Shown here: positions 10,728 through 28,610 of the stretch, in pieces
How the letters are laid out: the number at the start of each line of letters is the position of its first letter
How positions within the stretch are numbered: position 1 is the first letter of the stretch
Source of the DNA: Embiotoca jacksoni
Lineage: Eukaryota > Chordata > Actinopteri > Embiotocidae
Direction: 5' to 3'
DNA: 64,000 nt
Assembly (NCBI GenBank): GCA_022577435.1
Contig: JAKOON010000007.1
Coordinates: forward strand, 12,152,926-12,216,925
Position numbers and translations under genes: made by a program
Notes under the pieces: generated by a model
Databases searched by the model: none
What the model was told of the DNA's origin: nothing
Seen by the model: the letters and a program-made list of their open reading frames with translations, nothing else

Positions 10728-13700
10728 GTGTGTAGGCTATTGTATAACAATGTCCTGAAGTGAGGATAAAATAAATGTCTCCCCCACACACACTGCAGGG
10801 CAGATGCTATCATACACTGAAGGCTTAACTTCCCTTTTTTTTCCTTAAATCAGGAAGGAAATCAATACTAGTCTTGTCTACTTTCAGACTTGAGTTCTGA
10901 TGTGCAATGAGCCCCCTGGGAAAAGAATCTGTCTCATCTGCTGCTATAAACCACGTCGGAGTTTATCATCGTGAATATAAACCTCAGCTGTAACACAATA
11001 AGTCAAAATATTCTACTCTGGAAAACATGCAATCCTTTATTTATCCAGTATGGGAAGTTTTAATTACCAGAAGCTGATAACACACACTTCAAAAGGAAAT
11101 GTTACAATTGAGTAAGTGTTATATCTGACACAAGCAGTTTCTGAAGAAACCTACCTTTCTCATTTATTCATATCTTGTCAGGTCACTCAAATTTAGCTAA
11201 GTCAGTGTTGTGGTTCAGGGCATTTGAAATTGTTTTTCGCTGACCCTGCAAGAGAAGTCCTTAGCCTGATTTTTTCTTTAAAAAGATTCTGTAAGATTCA
11301 TTACAGTCACTTAATGCATCAACATCTGCCTTGTTTCTGGAGTTTTAATTTAAAGCAGAGTCAAACTGTCCACTCTCCAAAATGTCCTCTTAATCAAGTG
11401 CTTAAGATAACTGTCTTGCCTGTCCTTCATGACTAAAAACAACTCAATTTAACAAATTTAATTTGGTTTAAAATCATTTTCAAAGTGACTAATTAACCTT
11501 GAATCATTAATTTATTCCGCACCGATTATACTGTTGAGACTATTGTTGAGATTGTTGGTTTTTTTGTTTGTTTTACGCAGCTCAAGAGACTTGGTGTAAT
11601 TTCGAAGAAGCTTTTTAGTGTCATTTTCATTTCTGTTTTATTCTACTTCCACAAAGGAACATTGACTAATATGGATAATTAATCAATCAATATTTGGCAG
11701 CACTAATAAAATTCATCGTTGAGGGTTCCAGTTAGGACGTACGTTGTATATGTGCATGTGTTATGTGCATACATGTTAAAAACTCATTGTTACGTGATAG
11801 TTACTAATGCAAAGGAGGCGTCATTGTGTGTGTATATGACGACACCAGTCTAAGAAAAATATTGTCTTTGCCAATCATTATCTGGCCTGCACTCACCTCT
11901 GATAGGCCTGTCTCCACCTCCACTTGTCAACACTGTCAGCCACCACCGAACTGTTCAAGTGCTCCATAGATCACTGTCCTCCCACTACAATGTCCTGTGC
12001 TTTGTCATCTATAACAGCTGTGAATCAGCTCTCAGATTCTTTCTGTGTTAGGACAAAACATAACGAAACAGAGACTTTTCAATGGACACAAACGTGGTGA
12101 GAGAATCTAAAGCAACACTGTCTCTGAAAAATTACATTTTTCGACAACTAAATTAAGGAAAAGTGGAAAGGGGAGAAACATTAGCAGACATGTGAGTAAT
12201 ATGGTAACAAACAACCTCTGTCTTTCTGATTTTCTCTACTTAAAGTGACAACAGCATTAATAAACCGTTTCATGTTTAAGCACTCACAGCAGGTTAAGGT
12301 TAGGGAAATATCTTGGTCTAATTTAACACAGAAAACTTCAGACTCAACATGTGCATTTAAATTTAATCAAAACCAATCGTTCTCTACATTTAATTATAGT
12401 ACGTACTTTTACTGCCTGACTTGAAGCAGAGTTTGGATCCAGAGGCCCAGTTTCTGCTGTGAGTCAAGCGTTTTGTTTGCCCACCATCCACCTCCATTAC
12501 CTCCTGCCGACTCTGATACAGTTCATAAATGTAGCGCTTCATTAACTTAAGAAAAAAAGTAGACAATCCTGGATGGAAAGCAGTTTCTGTGTGGTCATAA
12601 AACAGTTATTTCAATCAAGTCTCTCTCTATGATAATATCGTTTTACATATACATTATGTTAGAAACTAAAGTCATGCTATGTGCACACTCAACTGGGACT
12701 ATAACACCAATGATCTCTCCATGGAGGATTCCTGTTTCCGCTCATTTCATGTTGGAGTTCAGCTCGGACCCACTGTCAATCAGTTGTACAGATAACGGTT
12801 TAAAAATGGCATTTAGAGAAGAGAAACTGGTCTCAGGCCTAAGTGCTAGCACTAAAAAAAAAAAAAATCTACGGCTGGGCAACTTTTGCTGATGTCTGAT
12901 AAAACCCAGAACAAACAAAAAAGAAGTGAGACTACAGGGGTCAGAGTCGGTGTCGTTTTTAGGAGTCATTAAGGAGGTTGGGAACTGCTGCGGTCAGCTC
13001 CATTTACCAAAACACAGAGAGGACAAAGAAAAATGTGGAAACATAAATCAACTTCATTCTTTGTCAATTTGAGGTTTCCTAAAGTGATCCATCACAGCTG
13101 GTGGATGAGAGGATGCATCGATTTGCAATATTGCTGACACCAATACGTTACGTTTGGAGAAAACATGCTGATCTGTCAAACAGCTCCTTGGTCCATCAGA
13201 TGACCTCGACCGCAGAAGGCAATATGGCTATGTGGGGTCTCTGATGCTAATGTGTATGTGTCCTATAGGAAAAGGTCTGTTAAATGACCATCACTAATGG
13301 AAAAGCCCATATTGTATATGAGAGAGTTTACAAAGTTAAATATTTGGACTCAAAACAATACAGAGAGATGGGTTGCCTTGTGAGGTGCAGTAAAAGTCAG
13401 CTCCCAGGGTGACATGTATTTATTCATTTATTCAACATTGCGATGCCCTGATGAAGACCTCGTGGTCACAATGCTGAACAAATATTTAGGATTGACAGTT
13501 TGTACGTGACTGCTGCTGTCCTCTAATGACAGCTTGTTTTTGCTTTCACTTTGTCAAAACAGTCAGTCAGATAAGGTAAAAAAAAAAAAAAAACACCACT
13601 TGGCCATTTTCCTGTTATTAAGCAGAGACCCCTTTGCCGCCATGAAGGTGGATTTATAGCAGTGCAAGCATATAGGTGACAAAGTTCCAGTTGCTGCCAT

Positions 13701-14079
13701 AAATATGTCCAGAGCAAAGGAGAAAGCAGGTGATATTGTTACAAAGCCACAAAGTCTGCATGGGGGAGAGGTCAAAGCGGATGTATGGGTCAAGAAAACA
13801 CTGTAGTTGTTTTTTTAAAACATGACCATGTGACCAAAGTACTTTTGTGTCAGACAAAAGACAGTTATGAGATCATATTTCTTACACTAACAATCAAAAA
13901 TCTAATTTGCAAGTGAAAACATCCTGACAATAATCGTCTGTGGTGCAAACAAATAATCAGTTATAGTTTTGTTGGTTTCGGTCTCAGACTTGAGAAGTTT
14001 GCTTATAAAGCCTCACAAAAATGATTTATTGAAAGCTGAATTGGACATAAACAATAACTAGCTAGCAAAGAGCCCAGAG
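10728..14079. other. intergenic, upstream of the compact TIM gene
   Basis: This should contain the promoter of the minus-strand TIM gene, immediately above 10727. The rest is AT-rich unique-looking sequence with A runs near 12853 and 13578. I see no supported gene. Confidence 0.4.
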
Positions 14080-14492
14080 CAGAGGTCTTCAACAGGGGGT
14101 CTGCGACCCCTAGGGGGTCCGCGGAGGTACTGCAGGGGGTCCGTGAAGTTTTTGGTTGATTAGACCATTTTTTATTTTATACTACAAATTGAAACGTCTT
14201 TAAATACACATTAACATGAATTCAACATATTGTAGCGAATGGATAAATGGAGGCAGAAGATGTTATCTTTCAGTCAGAAATGCACACATTCAGCGACACA
14301 CAGGAACTCTCTCAAGCTGGACACCGGTTCACTCACAGCGCGAGACTAGCCTGGATCTGTCCCTCCAAGCCTCCTGCACTCCTCCAGCTTAATATAAAAC
14401 ACAATTTTATACAATATATATAGTACAGGGTCCCTGCTCCATCTCTCTATTAGTTTGGGGGTCCTTGGCCTGAAAAGGGTTGAAGACCCCTG
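14080..14492. mobile_element. non-autonomous hAT element (MITE)
   Basis: 413 bp bounded by inverted termini: CAGAGGTCTTCAAC on the left and GTTGAAGACCCCTG on the right. The flanking 8-mers GCCCAGAG (14072-14079) and GTCTAGAG (14493-14500) fit a hAT-type 8-bp target duplication with two C/T changes. No transposase is inside. Confidence 0.8.
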
Positions 14493-14500
14493 GTCTAGAG

Positions 14501-17500
14501 GATGAAATGTTGTCTTTAAACTTTGGCTTCAACAAAAGCCATCCGCTAAGCCATTGATTTAAAAACAAGATAAACATTGACAACATAAAATACAAAGTAA
14601 CAGAAACCATCACCAAGTGTAAATTGTGCTACTATACATTTAGAAGCATTGCAATAAAAACAAAGAGCAATAAATTGCAGACTTATCTCCATGTAGCTCA
14701 GCTTGCAGTCCTGTCCTGTCGAGTGTTTGCAGTCGGAGTGAGGGAATTGTGTAAAAATTCGTTCAAAACGGTCTTTTATGCCTCAATAAAAAAAAGACAC
14801 AAAAATAACTTCATACACCACAGCATTTCCCAAAGTTTAACCAAGTGTTTACTGCTAAAAAAAAAAAAAACATGACCACAAAGCTACTTTAACAAAGCAG
14901 TACATTTAAATTTTCAACCACAATGTTTACCTAAATGTTATTTTTGTGCATAAACCACACAAATCTTAACCACAGCAATATCAGTGCTTTTTGATAGTTT
15001 CTATAGGCACAGACAAATGACACCATACTGTCGATAGTAGTATCAGATCATTAATAAACTAAATAGCATGGACAAGTTACATATGACTCGTTGGCTCTTG
15101 CTGCTGCATGCCTCCTCCACAACGTAACAACGTAGGCTGCTGCAGCTACTGAAACATAACATGGAGCCAACAAGAACTGCTACTTGTCAGCCTCAACTGC
15201 TGGTTTGTCCCACAAGTTTCCGTTGCTGGTAGGCATTGTTGATAAAGAAGCTTACAACCGACAAGTTGATGAAAAACTCAGCAGTCTTGTCCATTTCAGT
15301 AACGTGCATCGAAGCTCTCTCTTCAGCAAACCGCCCGAATATTACTCACAGCTTCACTCTTCACTGTGATAATAGTCTGGAAACCCTGTTCGCATTAACG
15401 TTTGCGCTGCCACTTTCAATGGTGGGCCAATCAGCAACCAGTGAGGGCATGCTGAAGTCAAGCGTTTCTAAATGTAGTTCCAACATAGTAGTCTGTGGGT
15501 AATACCAGGCTACTACAAAACCTCTACTCACCATGATCACCACGCTTTATCACAGTAAAATATACAACGGCTATATGCACAGCAACGTCTCATTCTTGGT
15601 AATGACACAAATTTCTTTTGTTTATACCACAATGTGAATAAACAGTGTGTCTTTAGGAAAAGATTTTTAAAAGCATGATAAAGAAAGTATGTTCAACATG
15701 TCTGGTGTTGTTGTAGTATTACCAAACCTTAAGTGCGAGGTGGGACATGCATTAACAGCTTTAAACACGACATAAACTCTATAAAAAAAAAAAACCTCTA
15801 TAAATCTATGAATTTAGTGGAAGAAAATGGGTTTTACATGAACTTAATGACAAAAGTATTTTTTTTTATAAATATTTTGGGTTTTGCCACTTTTCTTGCT
15901 GTGAATGAGACTTTATTGATCAGCAAATTTTTTATCAAGTTAGTGTTTAAATGGAATATGGAGTGGGTTTCTATTACATTGTCTATTACATATTCTTGCC
16001 AATCGCTTTCTCTTTGTTGATGTATTGCTAACATCCTCTACAGGAACATACTCTAATATAAGTACATATGTCTATGTGTGTGCACAACTCACGCATGATA
16101 GATTTACGGCCACCGCTGGCGGCGACTGTGGAGATAAACCCTTTCCCCACTTCATACTTCCCACCCTCGTCCCTCCAGGGAGTGTGTCTCAATGTTCCAC
16201 TCCTTTCTCCTATTAATATCCCACAAGGGAGACCAGAACTCATGGTGAGTTTGGGAGCGGAAACGCCTCCGATCACTCCTGGAAGACACAGAGCTGGGAG
16301 AGAGAAAATAAAGAGGGACAGAGAAGATGAAAGTGAATGAGGAGAGTGTGAAAGAGGGTCAGACATTGTGAGTAAGGAGAGGAAACAGGGTGGCAGTGAA
16401 AACAAAGTAGCTAAAGACAGAAAGAAAAGCAAGGATGTTGGCATAGGACAGGAGATCTGACCGAGACAGAAATATACCTTTTACTCACTAGCACGGTTAG
16501 ATGTAAGATTTCCAGGAAAAGAAACAGGACTCGCAATGTTGTCAGACATACAGTAGAGTCACTGAACATTGCCGAGGTTCAATTTCTTTCTCTTTCGCCT
16601 CCCCATCCAGTGTGTTGGGACGCTGCCATGAATCTCGTCACTGTTACTCATTGCAGCATTATTATGGGAGATCCAGTTGATGCAGTTTGTTCCCACAAAC
16701 AGTCTATGGATCAATCACTTACCACTTGATTATGTCCATAGTTGTCTGTGGTGTGTACTTTGTAGCTGATTATGACCTAAATAAAAACATGGCATTTAAA
16801 AGGTGGGATGCAGAGACAGTGCCTCTATGAGAGGAAGCGAGGCGCTGCTGGATATGAAGATACGTAACCAACAGCATTCTCATGAGTTCACTCTCCTTCG
16901 GCACAATCGTAGGGGAAAAATGTGCAAACATAAACATACCCTTAAAGGAAAGATGATTAGGGACATACAGAGGAGAAGAAGCTCTCCTGACCCGAGGCTG
17001 AGCCAGATCCAACTCTTTCCCTCCGCTGGGAAAAAAAAGTCCTCTTTTCATTTCTCACATGGCCTGGCCACCCCTGCTACTAACACAGAGAGATGCTGAG
17101 AAAACCATACGAGGACATGAGCAGGGGACCAGTATGGGAAAGATTATCCTGAGCAGCAGTCCCCGAATAGGAGTGATGAGAAGTCAGTTTTTACTATTAG
17201 ACTATTCAGTGTGGGATAGCTGAGCTAAGTTATCTTTTGTGCTTCCCAACACAATTTCACCCATTCAGTCAAACAAAAGCTAAACAGGGACTCACATAAT
17301 CAAAGACAAATGATCAAACGCATGCAGGGCAGAAGTTTAAGCACTTTAGTTGGCTTCACTCCTGCAGCTTCCATCAGCAACACCAAGACGAAGCCTGACT
17401 CAACACAATATTGTGAATCAACCCACAAGTCCGCAACACTAATCAAAGTGAGAGCTAAAGTTCATGAGAAAGTATATGTTACATATGTTCACACACACAC

Positions 17501-17666
17501 ACAAACACATACACACACTGTTTTTAGCTGTTGTAATACACATGGTGCAAATTTGAAAGGTTATGTATCAAGCACCACAACATAGAGAATTACAAGCCTG
17601 ATGCAGATTGAAGTGATAAAGCTAAAATATAATTTTTATTTCCAGACACTGTCCAGATGATATCTT
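14501..17666. other. intergenic stretch without a supported gene
   Basis: Unique-looking AT-rich DNA. It includes a purine-rich patch near 16290-16440 and a short CA repeat near 17493-17519. Open frames here are short and lack recognisable domains. Confidence 0.4.
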
Positions 17667-17678
17667 CTTTTCAGTACC

Positions 17679-18031
17679 ATCCATCCATCATCTATACCCG
17701 CTTTATCCTGAACAGGGTTACGGGGGGGGCTGGAGCCTATCCCAGCTCACTTTGGGCGAAGGCAGGGTTACACCCTGGACAGGTCACCAGTCCATCACAG
17801 GGCCAACACAGAGACAGACGGAAACAAAGACCATTCACACCTAAGGGCAATTTGTAGAACCACCAATTAACTTGAGGTGCATGTTTTTGGATGGTGGAAG
17901 GAAGCCGGAGTACCCACGCAGGCACAGGGAGAATATGCAAACTCTGCAAAGAAAGGCCCAGGGCCCGGATTCGAACCTGGAACCTTTTCATTGTGAAGCG
18001 ACAATGCTAACAATTGCACCACTGTGGCGTC
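17679..18031 (-). mobile_element. tRNA-derived SINE with target-site duplications
   Basis: 353 bp. Read on the minus strand, it begins with a tRNA-like head (TTAGCATTGTCGC, then the B-box GGTTCGAATCC). The conserved teleost SINE body follows (TTTGCATATTCTCCCTGTGC, ACCTCAAGTTAATTGGTGG, CACCCAAAGTGAGCTGGGAT-like segments). It ends in a GGATGGATGG tail. The 12-bp string CTTTTCAGTACC flanks it exactly at 17667-17678 and 18032-18043, which is a clean retrotransposition duplication. Confidence 0.9.
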
Positions 18032-18138
18032 CTTTTCAGTACCCTTTGTAGCCAAACTGTGGTGAAATAAATAAATAATTTATTAATTAAATAAATTCTA
18101 CGCAACAAAGAAAAATTTAATGAAGAATCTTAATTAAT

Positions 18139-18927
18139 CTGCAGCAGTAATTTTAATTAATTCTACCATTTTCTTGTGACAAAGCAAATTTCACAGATTC
18201 ACATAATTCAATTTTGAATTAAAACACAATCTGTAATAATTTCAATATGCATCGGTTACATTTAAAAAAAAAAAAAAAAGATCCACGTACGGTATCACGC
18301 ACAACTAACAGTGTTCATCCAGCAGTAAACATGTTGGACATACCAGTGAAAGTGGAGGTGTTCAGTAGTGGCAACAACTACGGTTTGAGGCTGAGGCCAA
18401 CGTGGAAGTCCTTTAAAGTGCAAAGTCACAAATGACCACTAGATGCTGAGTCCAGAAAATCCCTGCTTCCATCTGACTCCCATTAAAAACACATCAACGT
18501 CTTTCTTGAAACGCTGTCAATAAGTTTTCATTAGGGTTTTAATCAATTGGGTCTCTAACGAGTGTGCTGGTGGTTACTCTGAAAATCGTTTCTTCATTAA
18601 ATAGATTGAAAGCCCGAAGGCTTTGATGTCTCCCTGGCTCTTAGACTCCCTCTGTCTCTGACTCTTTGAGCTTCTGTTTTGAGAATAAACTGTATGTCAC
18701 TTAATATGTTAGTAAGTTTAATGTTTGAACTTCATTACAATGCCTTATATACAATAAGTGCAACATAATTAAAGTCGCGAAAATGGGCCTATGCATGTTC
18801 AAGTAGTGTAAACTGCAACTGTGTGCTTTAAACCAGCTCCAGTGTACACCAGTGGGGAATGTTATACTTTGCTATGTCTTGTGGAGCAAACAAATCCTTG
18901 ACACAGAATATTCAAAGTGAACTGAAT
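18139..18927. repeat. 789-bp tandem duplication, copy 1
   Basis: The sequence starting CTGCAGCAGTAATT is repeated head to tail at 18928-19716 with only scattered differences (for example an A-run replaced by AAAAAAAATAATAA). The shared sequence has no convincing gene. The near-identity indicates a recent segmental event or an assembly duplication. Confidence 0.93.
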
Positions 18928-19716
18928 CTGCAGCAGTAATTGTAATTAATTCTACCATTTTTTTGTTTGTGACAAAGCAAATTTCACAGATTCACATAAT
19001 TCAATTTTGAATTAAAACACAATCTGTAATCATTTCAATATGCATCGGTTACATTTAAAAAAAAATAATAAATCCACGTACGGTATCACGCACAACTAAC
19101 AGTGTTCATCCAGCAGTAAACATGTTGGACATACCAGTGAAAGTGGAGGTGTTCAGTAGTGGCAACAACTACGGTTTGAGGCTGAGGCCAACGTGGAAGT
19201 CCTTTAAAGTGCAAAGTCACAAATGACCACTAGATGCTGAGTCCAGAAAATCCCTGCTTCCATCCGACTCCCATTAAAAACACATCAACATCTTTCTTGA
19301 AACGCTGTCAATAAGTTTTCATTAGGGTTTTAATCAATTGGGTCTCTAACGAGTGTGCTGGTGGTTACTCTGAAAATCGTTTCTTCATTAAATAGATTGA
19401 AAGCCCGAAGGCTTTGATGTCTCCCTGGCTCTTAGACTCCCTCTGTCTCTGACTCTTTGAGCTTCTGTTTTGAGAATAAACTGTATGTCACTTAATATGT
19501 TAGTAAGTTTAATGTTTGAACTTCATTACAATACCTTATATACAATAAGTGCAACATAATTAAAGTCGCGAAAATGGGCCTATGCATGTTCAAGTAGCGT
19601 AAACTGCAACTGTGCGCTTTAAACCAGCTCCAGTGTACTACAGTGGGGGATATTATACTTTGCTATGTCTTGTGGAGCAAACAAATCCTTGACACAGAAT
19701 ATTCAAAGTGAACTGA
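18928..19716. repeat. 789-bp tandem duplication, copy 2
   Basis: Second unit, joined directly to copy 1 with no spacer. Both units end at the string AGTGAACTGAA. A 34-codon frame starting ATGTTGGACATA occurs in both copies, but nothing suggests that it is coding. Confidence 0.93.
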
Positions 19717-25392
<5,676 letters not shown>

Positions 25393-26389
25393 AAATAACT
25401 AATGCATTGATTAAAGCAATAGCTAGGTTTTAATGTCATTGGGATCCAGAGGAAGGTATGTCAGATGGATGGACAGCAACTGAGAAATCACAGATACAAA
25501 ATTGTTTGCTGGTTAATCGTTCACACCAGGTCTGCAAAAAATGGGCATAAAAAGAAATATCAGAGTATTGTGTTTTTTCTGCCCAAGTTGTTCTACGAAG
25601 CCCTTTCTTCTGCAGAAAGGTAACACAGCGTTCGGAAGTTGATTAACAGCTCACCAAGTCAATCCAGGGTTTCCCAATTCAGCCTTAAGCAGGTTCACAT
25701 AAAAGAGGCGGGGTTTACAGCATCTGACCAATAACAAGCATGGACTAATGCTCTGGCAGCAGAGCTAGAGAAACTATAACCCAAATTACAAAGCAGTTCA
25801 ACATAGTATAGGCTAAAAGCAGCCGTGCCAGAAGGACAGCTGGGGGGGAAAAAAATCTCACACTGTGTAAATGTTAAAAGGCTTCTGATAACAATTTCCC
25901 ATCATTAGGGCACAAACACATTTGACAACAATTACATTTCCAAAAAAATGATGTGCCAATTAGATGAATTCTTCCGAATCAAAATCAGATTAAACTTGTC
26001 TTGGTGTTGTGGCGCACGACACCAAAAACTAATAAGAGGAAAACCAGTAGTGATAAATACACAACTAATGCAAAACTAATGCAGGCCAACGGGTCCTCCC
26101 GCCCCCCCTGAAAGCTATGTCCAATAACTACTATCCCACAGTAACTCCTATGACCCATTCCATCCCCCCCCTCCCCCCTCCTCAAGGCTGTCTGCATAGG
26201 GGAAACATGTTTATATAACGTTCCCTATTTGATGTGACGAGTTCACAGATACGCAAAATCAGATTAGGTAGATTTTAAAGTAATGCCAATTCCTATGGCA
26301 TGTATGACCATTTTTTTGCTTTATTTGGTGGTGTCAAACAGATTGGGGATCAAATTAATTAAACATAAAAACATCATTCAAAGCAGTAA

Positions 26390-26575
26390 GTAGGCTTGCT
26401 TTCATGTCTTACAGTACAAGGCTTTAGTGTTTCCTTCTTGTACACTATGAAACTGCGGTGATTGTATTTTTTGTGCTGTCGGGTTGCGGATGTGTGTGAA
26501 CCATTCACATTTAAAAATCTGTAGATTCTTTGCAGCAACATCCATATTTGAAGCATTGTCAACTGTCATGATCTA
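26390..26575 (-). pseudogene. hAT (ZBED-like) transposase fragment
   Basis: On the minus strand the reading starts at D-N-A-S-N-M-D-V-A-A, followed by L-Q-I-F-K, then F-T-H and T-A-Q-K-I. In the hAT catalytic domain the corresponding block is V-T-D-N-A-S-N-M, a short spacer, then C-F-A-H-x-L-N-L-A-A-Q. The Cys and the N-L-A part are degraded, and the frame shifts after the Q-K-I segment. About 180 bp is recognisable. The termini and the rest of the element were not found. Confidence 0.6.
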
Positions 26576-27699
26576 AGCTTAATGTGTAAATTCATTGAGA
26601 AAAACTAAAAGAGGGCTAAAATCCTTGTTCATTTGCTCAGCCAATAAGGCTGATTCTGATATACACAAATACAGCAGACGCACAGCTGAACAAGAAGAAC
26701 AAAGCTGAACAAAGTCAAGCCAAATCAAATATATTTATCCATCCCTGAATCACAAATCATGGATGTGATCTGCAAGTTGACTGATTGGTGAAGGCATACA
26801 ACCACAATGCGGTATTTCTAGTTCCATTTTAATTAATCATGTTTATTTTTCCACTATTAGCTTCCAATTTTTGCTTGTACATCATTCTTGTCAGTGTTGT
26901 GTTTGTGTGGGGTCAGACATGTAGTCCAAACGCAACTTCTCATTCCGTTTAGAAATGTTTTGTGCGGAATTTCCCTTTCACGTCCACATTATAGTATTGT
27001 ATGAGTTAACATGGCATATTATGCAGTAGATGGTCTGCGTCTGACAAATTTCACTGCCTGCATGCCAAATTAAACTTAGCCTCTGGTGGTCTTGGATGAC
27101 CCCCCACCCTCAGTAATCTAAGCAATCTTAAACTTACATCCGCCTATTTTGAGAGCAGCCTTCAACTCAGTGAGTTACTGTTTTACATTTTAATTTGATC
27201 CATTACTGGGTGTTTTTGATAACTTGTTATGCCAGTTACAACGGCTTTGTCCTTTTAATGGTTAACTTCTATTCAAAACAAAATGTAACAGTTTTTATCT
27301 TAAAGTGGCTTTTGTTGTTTTCAGTGTCATTAATGTATTCTCAACAGTTTGTTACTGTATAAGTTGTGTACAGTATGCTACTATAGATTTTCAATGCTTT
27401 CTGAGAAAATATCACTGTGAATCTAAATACAGTAATATTAACCAACCATAAACTTACATCTTCAAATGAAAGACTTTCCTTGATTTGAGTGCATTACTTT
27501 GTTTTACGGTGGCTTAACTTTATTACTTTCCCTTCAGACATAGACATTTATTGGTTAAGGCTAAAAGAGGGATCCTAGATGTAGTCGAGTTTTTCCTCAT
27601 CAAATCACGAGTTAATGTTAGTGTGGTTGATTGTTTTTGTAGTCATTTTGACAGACAAAAATATTTGCTTTTATTGTAATATTTTTTTTCAAACAGGAT
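26576..27699. other. intergenic stretch
   Basis: AT-rich DNA that may include unrecognised parts of the flanking mobile-element relics. No gene or terminal repeat could be supported. Confidence 0.3.
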
Positions 27700-28610
27700 G
27701 ACCAAGCATTCAGCTTTGTGAATAGTTGTGAATATACTCAAACTTTCAAATGGTCAGATAAGTTTAGATATTAGAGCAACTGAATTTAGAGACCTCCATT
27801 TTTTGGAATTTGTTTCTCCATCAAACAGTGTTGTTACTCTGCAGACACTATCACAATACGCATCAGGAATTTCAAAGAACACAGGAATTTTGCCAACTTC
27901 TTTCATGTTTCTTGTTGGGTGCCATTGTAGTTTTAGTACTGCCATTACCCTTCAGATTCACATCTATTGCAAACACTCATAGCCCAAGTCATCTCTCAGC
28001 AGGTCTCACACTTGTATTGATGTGGCCTGCCACTTGGAGGGATGTGCGTTTACCTCCAAAACCTTTTTCAGTTTATGTGAACATTTAAAGTGGCAGATTA
28101 GAGACGGTTCAAAAATGTAATCCCCTTTTGACAATTACAAAAACAATTTTAAAGTGAGGTCTTCTTTTCTCTGATTTCAGCAGAAAGCCATCAGTTTGGC
28201 AAGTTAGACATGTAGCTAACATACCTGGTGATAATAACAGTATTCCTGATGCTGTGGATGGGGATGATTTTGGCACACAATGCACAATTTGCTGAGGTTA
28301 GGGAGAGTTTTTCAAGCAGAATAGATGGAGATGTACTCATTACAAACTTAGCCCTCCTCTATCTGAAAATGACAACTTAGATGATTTTGTCAGCGATCGA
28401 AATCTCACCTTTAATCAGAGTTTCAAGAACTACATACAAATGGGATGGCACATGTACTGCCTTCAGTCAAAAATTGGAAAAACGTGTGATACTCAGAGAC
28501 ACAATCCATGAAATAGTGAATCTGTTATCAAAAAGAAAACATGGAATTAATTTGCATGTCAATATATTTTTGAAAAATTTTCTGAGCTTTTGAACCACGA
28601 ATAAAGACAT
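27700..28610 (+). pseudogene. degenerate C2H2 zinc-finger, transposon-like gene relic
   Basis: Decayed protein pieces lie in order across shifting plus-strand frames. First is a segment with C-R-H-Y-H-N-T-H. Next comes G-C-H-C-S-F-x-T-x-I-T-L-Q-I-H-I-Y-C-K-H-S, which fits one C2H2 finger (C-x-C, then H-x4-H). Then, near 28280-28370, comes F-A-E-V-R-E-S-F and L-A-L-L-Y-L-K-M, followed by I-x-E-I-V. This order resembles the large teleost family of intron-poor zinc-finger proteins of transposon origin. There are several frame changes and stops, so it is not functional. The family assignment is from memory of motif order only. Confidence 0.42.

Noticed and set aside
16028..16444. 138-codon minus-strand frame rich in Leu and Ser
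   Set aside because: It is the complement of a purine-rich simple patch; the hydrophobic look comes from composition.
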